DNA of 64,000 nucleotides from NCBI GenBank assembly GCA_024734495.1, contig JALMQS010000128.1, forward strand, positions 23,486,875-23,550,874, in the 5' to 3' direction. Position 1 is the first letter of the stretch. The number at the start of each line of letters is the position of its first letter. The notes beneath the pieces are model-generated. The model saw only the letters and a program-made list of their open reading frames with translations, made no database searches and had not been told where the DNA came from. The stretch is from Forficula auricularia (lineage: Eukaryota; Arthropoda; Insecta; Dermaptera; Forficulidae). Both the position numbers and the translations under genes were made by a program. Shown one piece after another: positions 1 through 9,779 of the stretch.

Positions 1-509
1 TCGCTCTTCTAGCTTTATATTATCCCCCGACAGGGGCAGATCTACTATATATGGGCTTTTTAGGCTGCAGCCCATGGCCCAGAGGGTATAAATGGCCCCA
101 GCCCCCATTGAAGAGAATAGACAATATTGCGGATTAAAAAAAAAAAATCTAAAATTTTAAAAATGTTTTCCGAAATTGCATGAATTGCCCCACCTTACCC
201 TATTACGATTTTATAATTGCGTTATACATAAAATTTAATATATCAAAAATGGTTTATGACATGTTTTTTTAATTAATGTTGTAAGGGTCAGTGGCGTAGC
301 GAGCTTAATCTCGCGCCCGGGGCACAATACCTTTTAAGCCCCCCCCCCCATTCGAAAACCATATAATATTATATGAAAAATATAGTCGCAAATTAATAAA
401 TAAATAAAGTCATAGGCTCAAGCTAGGCTTTAAATTTGGGACAAAAATATAGTTAGGAAACAAGACTAGATTTTGAAATGTATATGATCATCTAGAATTA
501 GTTCAAAAG
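1..509. other. AT-rich stretch with one hAT-like terminus
   Basis: No gene is visible. At about 288 the sequence CAGTGGCGTAGCGAG followed by GCCCGGGGC resembles a terminal inverted repeat of hAT non-autonomous elements. No matching second end or target duplication was found, so it is probably a lone or degraded terminus. The rest is AT-rich with a C run near 340. Confidence 0.35.
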
Positions 510-885
510 ATACCTATTATTTAATTGGATGTTGATGAAAGCAGTCCACGGTGGTTGTAAAAAATAAGACTATAGAGGTTTTATTATTTTACATTTATTT
601 GTTAAACCGACGTTTCGGAGATTTATTCTCTCCTTCTTCAGGGTAACAAAAAGTCAATGAAAGTAGTTCAAAAATAGTTACTTTCTGTCTCCTTTGACAA
701 TGCCAAAAAACATTATAAAAATTCTTTTTCATCTCGAATAGAAAACAGTAAAAAGCAATTGATGATCCATATGTTAATGAGATATATATAAATGAATGAA
801 CCGTGGACTGCTTTCATCAACATCCAATTACATATTTATACCAGTCCGTCTCCTAAAGAAAATCTCTATCAATACCTATTATTTA
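510..885 (+). mobile_element. Foldback element, family 1, copy a, with hammerhead-like motif
   Basis: The element spans 524-871 and is flanked by an exact 14-bp direct repeat, atacctattattta, at 510-523 and 872-885. The left arm begins ATTGGATGTTGATGAAAGC. Its inverted partner lies near 800-830 and is shorter because the inner part of the second arm is lost. The right side carries a 40-odd-bp one-sided tail ending CTCTATCA. Copy b at 21930-22229 has the same two ends, which confirms the boundaries. The long duplication and one-sided tail suggest retroposition; that step is inference. Confidence 0.8.
609..641 (-). ncRNA. Hammerhead-ribozyme-like motif, family 1
   Basis: On the minus strand it reads CTGAAGA, an unpaired A, GGAGA/UCUCC (5 bp, loop GAAUAAA), GAAAC, GTC. 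CTGAAGA fits the hammerhead core CUGANGA. Flanking GUUACC pairs with GGU-UU-AAC as helix I with a 2-nt bulge. The extra A between the core and helix II, and a helix III reduced to AC/GU, are unlike textbook hammerheads, so activity is uncertain. Confidence 0.6.
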
Positions 886-1679
886 TTTTACATATTTATA
901 TAGAAATATTTTAAAAACACGCAGTTTTAAAACAATAAAAAAGTAAATATTTATTATCTCTAAGGAGATACATATATTTAATAATAATATGATTATAATA
1001 TATTAATAAAACTAATTACTATGTATAAATTTTCCTTGCTTTTGATGAAGCAAATTTATCAATAATATCATCAAGACATTAGACTAGTGGCTCCCAACCT
1101 TTTGTGGCTCATCGCCCCTTTCTGGATGTTGACTAACACCTGTTTAAATTCATAACTAAAATTCATTCAAAATTTATGCAAATAATAGTTAATTATTATA
1201 TATGATATTTGAAATATTTATTTTCGACTGAAAATATAAGGGAATCTTTCCACCACTTTGTTTCTAAATTAAATGATTGTTGGAATAAATATTCACTCAA
1301 ATTATTATTTAAAAAAATTTAGAGATTTCGAAAAATAATTCCATTCCCTGATTACACGTTACATTTTTTAAATTAATTCGAGATGTTGTATAAAATATTA
1401 ATATCTGGATAACTGGTAGGTGTGTACTTCTTTGTTCTTGTAGAGCAGTGTTTTACAACGTGTGGGTCGCGAAGCCTCAATAAATAAGAAAAAAAAGTTT
1501 AAAATATATTTTTATAGAGAAAATGCAATTTAAAGGAGATTTGTATGTTAACACAAGGCGATGCGTTTGGCAATGTAATCGATAAAAAAATATGACTGTT
1601 ATAGGTACTTAATTCGATTAAAATTTTGAGTTAGGAAAAACTCAAATAATTTGTAAATTAAAAGTTTGTATCTTATTTA
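886..1679. other. AT-rich, two isolated hAT-like ends
   Basis: No coding potential. At 1085 AGTGGCTCCCAACCTTTT, and at 1446 CAGTGTTTTACAACG followed by GTGGGTCGCGA, look like hAT-type termini. They do not pair with each other and no 8-bp duplication was found. They may be ends of separate decayed elements. Confidence 0.3.
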
Positions 1680-1861
1680 GTTTACGACGAGGGGTAAACC
1701 GCGACTTAATTTTCTGCACACTAACTTCCACTTCCACTTTCATTTCCAAATATTTCCAAAAAAATTCCAGTACTTTAAATACTAAAATACTAAAATTATT
1801 CCAAATATCTACAAAGACCTGTACACCTAATTCCAATCGCGGTTCACCCCTTGGTTTACGA
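1680..1861. mobile_element. hAT-type MITE, family A, copy 1
   Basis: A 166-bp element (1688-1853) with inverted ends CGAGGGGTAAACCGCGA and CAAGGGGTGAACCGCGA (read inward), flanked by an exact 8-bp duplication gtttacga at 1680-1687 and 1854-1861. An 8-bp duplication is the hAT signature. The interior has the ACTTCCACTTCCACTTTC run shared with copies 2 and 3. Confidence 0.85.
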
Positions 1862-3059
1862 ACTACAGTGGTCTGACATACGGACTTAGAAAATGTTTAG
1901 CGACTTTAATAGGCTCCCATTTTATGGTTAAAAAGAACCTTAAAAATATAACAACTTGAAATATTCCGCTAAATGTTGCTAGGTGTATTAGGAATTTGTC
2001 TCAAGATATATCTTTTAATAATTACGCTAAATTTCAATTAATTCTCGGTAATTTGAGGTGAGTATCATATACATAACTTTAATAAATTATTCTCTATGAG
2101 TAGGTAACTAAATAGTTTCTAATACAAAGTAATGTTATTAAAGTTAGATAAATTGCCATTCCCGGAGGTTCTTCAAATTCCTCGATGCGTTTGCAATAGT
2201 TCAAGGCCTCCTAGGGAAATGTCAGCCTTTGGCAAATCTCCCACGCAGATGGATAGAAGCTCATCCTCCGAAATAAAACACGCTTTCAAGATAAAAATGA
2301 GGATTCTTCTCGCCCAAGGACAACGCTATTATTATTATTATTACGCAAAAAAGTACAGTTGTTAATATAGAAATAATAATAATAATAATTTTTATTACAC
2401 TCCCTAAGTATCCCAACCAGAAGGTCTTTTAGTTTTTTCTTTTACTTAAATTGAAATATTCCAATGGATTCGAAAATTCGAATTTGAATTTTCATGAAAA
2501 ATACACATTTTGAGGTGTCCTGAATCTAATAAAATCATTTTTAACAAATGGTCAAATTTTTTAATCAATGATTTACAAGCTACAAGCTCGTGGGTAATTT
2601 TTATGCTAATAATAGGCGATTGGAGCGTAATATTATAAATGACATATTAATTGATTGAATAGATAGATAATTTATTCTATATAACTAGTTTGGCTATTAC
2701 TAAGTTGGTTCAAATATATTCCATTTAAAATAATATAATGAAAGAGATTAAAATAATTAAATAAATAAATTAGTAAATGAAATAATAATAGTGTTTATTC
2801 AGTTATTATTTTATTAAACAAAATAAAGCATGTAAAAAAAAAATATTAAAAATCCAAAGAGTTAGGTAGTCAGAGAAAAAACCTAAACTTTAAACTTAAG
2901 GTATTAGACTTATAGGTAATTAAAAACTAGAAACATTGTAAAAATATATAGGTATGTACCAATTAATTACTATACATTTATGTAAATCTAAATAAATTGA
3001 AGTAGCGATCCAACTCATTCTTTTATAGTAAATTCCATTTTTCTTGGATATTTTTATTT
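1862..3059. other. AT-rich stretch with ATT microsatellites
   Basis: No gene recognised. Simple repeats of ATT/TTA lie at about 2327-2343 and of AAT at about 2371-2389. A slightly more GC-rich patch at 2150-2280 shows no similarity I recognise. Confidence 0.5.
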
Positions 3060-3400
3060 GGAAAATTTTATAATTTCAATTTTTAACCCCCCCCCCCTTT
3101 CCTCTTAATTTATTTTTTATTCAATTTCAAACGATAATCTAATGAGCTCTTAATCATAATTCAAAAAAAAAAACATGTGAAATTTCATTTTGATATTCAA
3201 CCCTAGTTTTTGAGTTAGAGCGTACACAAAAATTTGGTAACTTACTAACCAACAACAGGCATTTTCACAAAAGAATGAATATCTCGTAAAATGTAAATTT
3301 TCGACGTTTATCCTATAAGGCTTTCTTGTAGAACAAAACCCCCATTTTTAATCAAAATATGGTAGTTTTAGCCGTTTTTTTTTTAATGCTATCGAATGCA
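3060..3400 (+). repeat. Partial copy of the C-family repeat
   Basis: A poly-C tract is followed by text also seen in copies near 10.9, 14.9 and 29.4 kb: the ACATGTGAAATTTCATTTTG block, then 'gtaacttactaacc' and the Aat-ctcg-aaaatg block. Both termini are missing here. Confidence 0.55.
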
Positions 3401-3850
3401 AGAAAGGGTGCACCAGTAAAGATGCAGCCCCTATGGATCTCGAAAGACCCTTGCATTACCGAAGAGAAGGAAAAGTTGATTAAGTGAGAGGGTGTAGACG
3501 TAGGTGTTTATGCATTCGGGTTTTGAAGGTTTGAAGATAATAAGTGATGGGGAAGATGGAGTCTGGAAGAGAGTTCCAGTTCCTTGAAGTCATAGGAGTA
3601 CGTATTGGCGAATGAAGTGGTTCGGCACTTTTCTAATTTGACAGCGAAAGAGTGTTGGGAGTCGGCAAAACGCGTGCTACGTGCAAAGCATGCTTTGGGG
3701 GAATTATTGATTTTATCTCATCAGAGCACCTGCCGTGATAGTATCTATAGAAAAGGGAAAGGGCAGAGACATTTCTTCGATGAGCTAGCGAGTCGAGGGA
3801 GTCGGTGAGGGTAGAATCGTCTTTGAGATATTTCGAAAAAACGAAGCAAA
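3401..3850 (+). repeat. Dispersed repeat, GAGTTCCAG family, copy 1
   Basis: Shares phrases with copies at 18.2-18.4 kb and 24.15-24.53 kb: gtgcacca or similar, atgcagcccct, gggaagatgg, gagagttccagt, gaagtcatagg, and at the end gtatctatag with gggaaagggcag. A 67-residue frame from 3605 is open on the plus strand but matches no family I know. Copies diverge strongly. It may be the 3' part of an old LINE; that is a guess. Confidence 0.5.
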
Positions 3851-3864
3851 AAAAAAATTCATGT

Positions 3865-4019
3865 ACTATTACCGAGAGGTGAACCGCGACCTATTATCGT
3901 GTACATCTACTTCCACTTCCGCTTTCATTTCCAAGTGGACAATAGATGATGGGGCTTATCTAATGAATACCAAAATAATTCCACATAATTCCAAAGACGG
4001 TTAACCCCTCGTCTATTAC
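3865..4019. mobile_element. hAT-type MITE, family A, copy 2
   Basis: A 139-bp element (3873-4011) starting CGAGAGGTGAACCGCGA and ending AACCCCTCG. Flanks are actattac and tctattac, a 7-of-8 target duplication. The interior is like copy 1 with a shortened right end. Confidence 0.8.
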
Positions 4020-4049
4020 CATGCGCTTATGGTAACGTATGGTAAAGTT

Positions 4050-4385
4050 AAATAATTAATTTAATTAAAGCAGAGAATGAGTATCTCCTTTTGAAATTTT
4101 TTTAATATATTGCATGTCAGAGGTGTTTTGTCCTGAGAGTCGAACAAATATGCCTGGAAAGAGTGTTAGTACCTGGGTTCAACTCTTGGGGGACGAACCC
4201 TCTGATAATGCAATATATAAATAATATAAAAATATTTAAAGTAATACTTATCAAAGAAATTAAGATCAGATATATTAAATTATTTTCATAAATAATTCCG
4301 TTGTACACCGCGAGTTGTATTTTTGAAAAAATTCCATCTTTTTTTCAAAAAGAGATACTCATTCTCTGCTTTAATTAAATTAAAT
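4050..4385. mobile_element. Inverted-repeat element, GCAGAGAATGAGTATCTC type
   Basis: Ends are inverted repeats of about 40 bp: AATTAAAGCAGAGAATGAG near 4056 and its complement near 4345-4385. The interior has a hairpin around a tRNA-like stretch (GGGTTCAACTC, resembling a pol III B box). A second diverged copy lies at 19240-19560. Superfamily not assigned; no target duplication seen. Confidence 0.65.
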
Positions 4386-4639
4386 TTAGATTAAATATCT
4401 GATGATGTGCAGAAAAATTAATTATAGTTAATTTTTTTGTGAAGGGAAAATAGAATTTTATAAACAACCTATTCAAATATGTAGGTATTCGACTTGTGGT
4501 CCTCATTTTTTTCCTTCAACATTTTACGTTTGTTAAGGTGCAAAATTTTGAATGTCATCTGAGGATCACATCAAACCCTAAAAATTAAAAAAATAATCAA
4601 GTATCGGTATTCTTAATCAATTAAATTAGGAAATAGAGA

Positions 4640-4723
4640 GAAAAAAATGCGTACCAGATGTCTGGTGCCAGCCGGCGTTCGAACCCGGATTCTTCGCATT
4701 CTAACTAAACTACAAGGTTGACT
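4640..4723 (-). mobile_element. tRNA-derived SINE head
   Basis: On the minus strand, TAGTTTAGTTAGAATGC fits a pol III A box and GGGTTCGAACGCC fits a B box at tRNA-like spacing, followed by GGCTGGCACCAGACATCTGG. The mismatches and lack of a clean cloverleaf argue for a SINE head rather than a tRNA gene. A PIF-type MITE sits at its 5' edge. Confidence 0.6.
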
Positions 4724-4922
4724 CAGGGCCAGTTGTATATCGGTTTGCAAAGCTTTTGGTTAAAGTTAACAAAGGGTAAAACCTTAGAATTCACCTTGAC
4801 CAATCTGATGACACCCAGTTTCATCTGATTGGCCATCCCGCCGGGGACAAGGTGAATTCTGATGCTTTACCCTTTGTTAACTTTAACAAAGACTATACAA
4901 ACCGACATACAACTGGCCCTCA
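4723..4922. mobile_element. PIF/Harbinger-like MITE, copy 1
   Basis: A 194-bp hairpin-type element (4726-4919) with termini GGGCCAGTTGTATATCGG and its complement, flanked by the 3-bp duplication TCA. GGGCC ends and 3-bp duplications fit PIF/Harbinger. A related copy is at 49067-49212. The inverted arms extend over most of its length. Confidence 0.75.
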
Positions 4923-5299
4923 GTCATCTACTTGTATATGAATAAGTATGTTATTTTAGAAATCTTGCGAGTTTGACTACGCCAGACGCCATTTCTAGCT
5001 TCCTAATCTCCATGGCCTTCTGTCAGCACAGTCCTCCTCTTCCAGTCCTCGGGCTTCCATACCTTATAACTTCTAAAATATTTTAAACATAAAATTTCTA
5101 GTTGATAAGGAGAGAATGAAATAATTTATAGATTTTTTAAAATTTTATGTTAAGCTGACAGGAATATATACAAAAATCACCTATTTTTGAGCAAAATCAA
5201 AAATTAATTTTAATAGGATTATTATTTTGAAATGAGGTAGAATTTTTGAGGGATCAAAAATAAAAAAAAATTTTATCCTGTCTTGTGAGCTACCCATAT
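4923..5299. other. No recognisable feature
   Basis: A moderately GC-rich patch (4970-5060) followed by AT-rich sequence. No reading frame, repeat or structured element recognised. Confidence 0.5.
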
Positions 5300-5481
5300 G
5301 TCCCGCCCGAGGGTTGAACCGTGACCTAAAATCGTGTACAACTACTTCCACTTCCACTTTCATTTCCAAGTAGAAGATAATAGATGACAATAGATTATCT
5401 AATAAATTCCAAAGTAATTCCAAATAATTCCAAAGACGGTGTACACCTAATTCCAATCGCGGTTCACCCCTCGGTCTCTCC
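5300..5481. mobile_element. hAT-type MITE, family A, copy 3
   Basis: A 166-bp element (5308-5473) beginning CGAGGGTTGAACCGTGA and ending TCGCGGTTCACCCCTCG. Flanks gtcccgcc and gtctctcc match at 6 of 8 positions, a decayed target duplication. This is the third copy of the family within 4 kb. Confidence 0.75.
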
Positions 5482-5761
5482 TAAGCTGAATTATTTTAAA
5501 TTTAATTCACTTACAAATGTCGGTGTTGAAGGGTGTCTAAACAAGTACACGATTTTTGTACATAACAAAATTTCCAAACCACTAAAAATGAAATTATAAA
5601 CAAATTTATGAATACGCCCATTCTCTTTTTACCAACGATAAATAAGACTAATTTTAAATTGAAAGTTTCTTTTTGCCGAGATTAGCAGAATTTTTATATA
5701 TTGAAGGAGACAATAAAAAGTGTGTCTTCTGCTGGAATTATAAACTTTTAATTTATAACGA

Positions 5762-5795
5762 GACTATAGTTCGAGAGCTTTGCCCTCTTCATCAG
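5762..5795 (-). ncRNA. Degenerate hammerhead-like motif, family 2 left arm
   Basis: Reads CTGATGA, A, GAGGG/CUCUC helix II, then GAAC instead of GAAAC, UAUA and GTC. The single missing A in the core would be expected to weaken or abolish a hammerhead. The partner arm at 5875-5909 has the complete core. Confidence 0.5.
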
Positions 5796-5874
5796 TCTAT
5801 TACAATTGATTCACAGGAATTAATGTATTAATATATTTAATATACATTAATTCCTGTGAATCAAGTGTAATAAA

Positions 5875-5909
5875 CTGATGAAGAGGGCAAAGCTCTCGAA
5901 ACTATAGTC
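5875..5909 (+). ncRNA. Hammerhead-ribozyme-like motif, family 2
   Basis: CTGATGA, an extra A, helix II GAGGG/CUCUC (one G-U pair, loop CAAAG), GAAAC, UAUA, GTC. Helix III ACUAUAGU is short and self-complementary, so it could form a 2-3 bp hairpin or a dimer between two molecules, as in double hammerheads. Helix I is weak in this copy. Confidence 0.65.
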
Positions 5910-6205
5910 TCGTTATAAATAAAATGAAAATTTATAATTCCAGCAGAAGACACACTCTTTTATTGTCTCCTTCAAGAACAATTTTGATATCTCTAGTATT
6001 TTGGAAGCCTTGCTTATGCAAATCCGACTCACACTTGGCCACTTTTTTCGTATTTTAATTCAAGTTTAATAATAAATCGTGTAAGGGAAATTCGTGTTGC
6101 GTTGTTAAGTCCAATCAGTGTTATTTTTTGAGTATAAGAGTTGAATTGCCGATAGAAATCAATTTTAAATTTTTGAGAAAATTACAGTCTCGTTATAAAT
6201 AAAGA

Positions 6206-6420
6206 CCCGAGATAGAATGGATTATTTTTAATTATATGTCAGAAGGGTTGTTTTAACCCCCTCGGAATTTGAATCCTAATGTAAAAATCCATGTAAATTA
6301 GCTACCATTTGGAATGAATCTCTCTAAAATATATAAAACAACCATTCTGACTCCTGACATATATTTAAAGATAAGCCATTACATCTCGAATCTAATAGAT
6401 GACAACCTCTTATAATTTTC
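6206..6420. mobile_element. Two SINE-F 3' parts, head to head
   Basis: A minus-strand copy (about 6206-6305) and a plus-strand tail (about 6335-6420) of the SINE family seen at 37.2, 38.6 and 49.7 kb. Both contain the AACAACC, TGACATATA and AGATGACAACCTCT blocks, making an imperfect inverted pair around ATTTGGAATGAATC. Confidence 0.6.
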
Positions 6421-6942
6421 TCTGTGTGTGTTTTTTTTCCAAATCCCTAGTAAACATTTATCAATTGGAATAGCTAAGATTAATTTTACTCTCAAACTTT
6501 GAAAGTTGAAAAGAAAAAGAAAAATGACCACCAGCAAGGATATCAGAGGAGAGTGAGATTAAGCCATCATCAATCTGCTTGGACATGCCACTATATTTCT
6601 ATCTCGTTCTTTTTTAATTTTTTTACTTTTATTTTTAATTAACCTCAAAACAATATCAATTGAATCGAAACGAACTAGCCGATCCGTTAATCTCACCTTC
6701 TCAACAACATCATGCAGTGGAAAATAACGGTGATTAAAATTAAAAAATTAAAAAAAAATTATATATAAAAACATATCCAAATGATTAAATTTACTAATAT
6801 TTTTACCGTTCTATATATATAGTATAAAATAAATGCATTATAAGGTCAAAGAATTGAACTTTTGTAATTTTATTACTTAGGTAAATTACTGGTAAACCGA
6901 AGTAATGGATTTACCCAAAATTAAATCATTATTTAAATAAAC
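6421..6942. other. No recognisable feature
   Basis: AT-rich unique-looking sequence. No reading frame or repeat recognised. Confidence 0.5.
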
Positions 6943-7453
6943 TGCAACGGATCGTTGCTAAACTTTATCCAAATTCATTTGAAATATTAATATGTTTATT
7001 CCTTTATTATTAATCAGATATCAATTGCAATTTGCAGTTCATGTTGACTTTAATTCAAAAATAATGATCGATTCTCATTTAACAGTCGAGGAATAACCAT
7101 TCTACATTGGATTTTTGACATTTCGGTTATTATTAATAACCATTGCTGAAGACATGGAGGAATCGACTTAAAATCAAAAATAGCCATCTATTCTCATCTA
7201 ATACTTGAGGAATAACAATTTTACATTAGATTTTTGACGCTTCGATTATTATTGGTAACCATTGCTGAAGACATGGAGGGATCGGCTTAAAATCAAAAAT
7301 AACGATCAATTCTTATCTAATACTCGAGGAATAACCTTATTGCATTCCATTTTTGATGTTTTGACTATTAATGGCAACCTCTACTGAAAACGTGGAGGAA
7401 TCGACTTAAAATCAAAAAGACTAAATTCTTTTATGGCAAACAACTCAAGCTTG
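6943..7453 (+). repeat. Dispersed element with 119-bp tandem repeats, copy 1
   Basis: Anchors gaggaataac at 7088, 7207 and 7326 give a 119-bp period, with three units and a partial fourth. The left edge has a small hairpin GCAACG-GAT-CGTTGC. The whole block, flanks included, recurs inverted at 42605-43108, so the array moved or was duplicated as part of a larger element. Internal tandem arrays plus a terminal hairpin recall Helentron/HINE elements, but no diagnostic ends were confirmed. Confidence 0.75.
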
Positions 7454-8550
7454 AGAAACGATGAAATAAATAAATTTTAAAGAATTTAAAAAAGTACTAT
7501 CTTACTCTAGAGTAAAGTACTTTAAAATATAATTTTACTAAAAACTTTATTTAAACTTTTTTGTGGTCCGCAAGGTACTTAATAAGGATATTAAATTTTA
7601 TCAAAATTGGTTAAGTCATTTTCAAGATATTTAGAAAAAACTAAAAAAGTACTGAAATAAAGTACTAATGTTTGTAGGCCGATATGTACCAAAAACTAAT
7701 CAGCGCTTCATTTTGTTAAACAAATGGTAGGTTTTCAATTTCATTTCAATCGGTGCAACGGTGTGGAAAAAATCGTGGGCCAACAAAACGATAATACCAT
7801 CCATCCATACATCCATCGATACATCCATCCATACATCGATCCATCCCCACGCACTAAATGAAAAAATGGCACTTTTTGGCCTCTCGACGAGACCCCGTGT
7901 AATTTTTGGCAAAACCGTCACGTGCTAAAATGCAACCTAATTGAATACTACAATTTGTGACTTTAATTGAGTCCATGGGTTCCGTAGTCTTTACCTGAGG
8001 ACCCTTTGAAGTCGCGCTTGCCTCGAGACCGATTACAATACTTTCCCCATGCTTCGCATTGGATAAAGTAGAAATAGAATCGGTGATTCCATTAAGGAAA
8101 TCTTGTTTACAAACTCGTCTTCGCCTGCCTACCGGGAGGCCCTAGTATTGAATTTATCCACGATAAGCCAAGAACAAAAAGTCGTAGAAATAAGATCGTT
8201 TTGTTGTCGAAATTTGTTTAATTCCAATGTGGAGAACTGATTAAATTTTTGGTCATCTATATTAGATTAAAACTTTGGGTTCAATATGCAAAAAATATCT
8301 TTCACTTCGGGAGGATTCATAAAAATGATCATATGTCCCAAAATAGTTTGTCCGAATTTGTCGTTGATAAAGAGAAATGATTTTTGGAATTTTCTAAAAT
8401 TTAAATTTATGAATTTGATTGAAATTGAGCTTGTACAAAAAACACCTAAAATTGGCCACTTTGAGATAGTCTCGCGATTTTATTTTAAATCGAAATAAAT
8501 TTGTAAAAATTACACCTAAAGCAACTTAAAGATATCTTTACAGAAATACT
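7454..8550. other. Degraded repeats and a CATC microsatellite
   Basis: An imperfect (CATC/CATA)n tract occupies 7797-7846. Before it, phrases such as gatatgtaccaaaaactaatcag echo the C-family repeat. A more balanced-composition patch at 7970-8170 has no frame or similarity I recognise. Confidence 0.45.
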
Positions 8551-9010
8551 CACTTCACCATTTTTGCAAGGGTTCATAAATTTAATTATTAGGAGAGATA
8601 CTTATAAAAATAAATTATATATTCCAGCTATAAGTAATATTAGAATAAATTAAAATTTCTTTAAAAGTTAAACTTTATTTTCTTAAAAAAAATCGGAAAA
8701 TGAGAGGTAAGGGGGGACCCTTTGTATCACTTCACCATTTTTTGAAGGGTTCTTAAATTGAAATTTTTAGGAGAGATTTAAAAATAAATATTATATTCGA
8801 CCTCTGTATATAATACATTATTAGAATAAATTAAAATTTCTTGAAAAGTAAAACTTTATTTTCCTAAAAAAATCGGAAAATGAGAGGTAAGTGGGGACCC
8901 CTTTGTATCACATCACCATTTTTTGAAGGGTTCTTAAATTTAATTTTTAGGAGAGATATAAAAATAAATATTATATTCGAGCTCTCTATATAATATTATA
9001 ATAAATTAAA
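8551..9010 (+). repeat. Tandem array, about 178-bp unit
   Basis: Units begin cacttcaccat at 8551 and 8728 and cacatcaccat at 8909, with the last one cut short. Each contains AGGAGAGAT, ATTAAAATTTC, AATCGGAAAATGAGAGGTAA and GGGGACCC. It shares the GGGGACC and tgag blocks with the degenerate satellite at 61-62.3 kb and may be distantly related. Confidence 0.8.
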
Positions 9011-9093
9011 ATTTTCAGGTAAAATATAATTTAATATGTAAAATATAATTATAGAATTATAGAATAATTATAGATTATAGGTTTTATAGAAAT

Positions 9094-9730
9094 TCTGAAT
9101 TTGATTTGAAAAAGTCTGATTTTGATTTTTAAAATCCTGAATTAGTTTTGAAACATCCTAAATTTGATTTTTAATATCCTGAATTTGATATGGAAAAGTC
9201 CGCACTTGATTTTTAAAATCCTGAATTTGATATGGAAAAGACCGAATTAGAAGTTAAAAACCTATATTACTCGGTACGCCCAACAGACAGTCGAATCTCA
9301 ATATTTTTAAAATTATTAAGTACTATTATTATTATTGTTAATTTATATATGACATGGATTTATGGAAATTCTGAATTTGATTTGGAAAAGTCTGATTTTT
9401 CATTTTTAAAATCCCGAATTTGGTTTGAAACATCCTTAATTTGAATATTGTTAGAGTTCGTGGCTATGATGAAACTGTACTAGATGAAGGAGGAGGTATC
9501 AGCCAAAGATGGAATCACTGGCTTCAATAAAACACCTTTAATAAGACGTTTCGGCCTGAATTTTAAGATGGCCAAATAAAATTCAGGCCGAAACGTCTTA
9601 TTAAAGGTGTTTTATTGAACCCAGTGATTACATCTTTGGCTGATACCTCCTCCTTCATCTAGTATATATCCTTAATTTGATTTTTAAAATACTGAATGGA
9701 AAAGTCCAAATTTGAAGATAAAAACCTATA
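9094..9730 (+). repeat. 42-43 bp minisatellite
   Basis: Unit starts ctgaatttgat or similar at 9094, 9137, 9179 and 9221. Further units recur near 9360-9440 and after 9668. The unit is roughly CTGAATTTGATATGGAAAAG followed by TCCGAATTTGATTTTTAAAATC. The array is interrupted by a foldback element at 9445-9667. Confidence 0.75.
9432..9680 (-). mobile_element. Foldback element, family 3, copy a
   Basis: A 223-bp element (9445-9667) inserted in the minisatellite, with an exact 13-bp duplication atccttaatttga at 9432-9444 and 9668-9680. Arms run from GATGAAGGAGGAGGTATCAGC to AATTCAGGCCGAAACGTC. The left side carries a one-sided tail TTAGAGTTCGTGGCTATGATG. Removing the element and one duplication restores the repeat unit. 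Copy b is at 54954-55414. The arms collapse at the centre, so the 5' half of the hammerhead core reads TTTAAGA rather than CTGAAGA. Confidence 0.85.
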
Positions 9731-9779
9731 TTATACTAGGTAAAACAAATCTTTCCTGGATGGAAAGCTTAAGTTCTAG

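Larger units (their letters stand above)
5644..5983 (-). mobile_element. Foldback element, family 2, copy a, with hammerhead-like arms
   Basis: The element (about 5654-5973) has arms of roughly 140 bp running GAAGGAGACAATAAAAAG to TTAATTCCTGTGAATCA. A one-sided tail at the left carries TTGCCGAGATTAGCAGAA. Flanks aagactaatt and aagaacaatt agree at 8 of 10 positions, a degenerate long duplication. The tail at the left makes the element minus-oriented. Copy b at 28270-28585 has the same structure in the opposite orientation. Confidence 0.8.

Noticed and set aside
4640..4723. A tRNA gene on the minus strand
   Set aside because: The A and B boxes are present, but the acceptor and anticodon stems do not pair cleanly. 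It is better explained as a SINE head.
6943..7453. A CRISPR-like array from regularly spaced repeats
   Set aside because: The repeats are contiguous 119-bp units without unique spacers, the sequence is clearly eukaryotic, and the block is a dispersed element.
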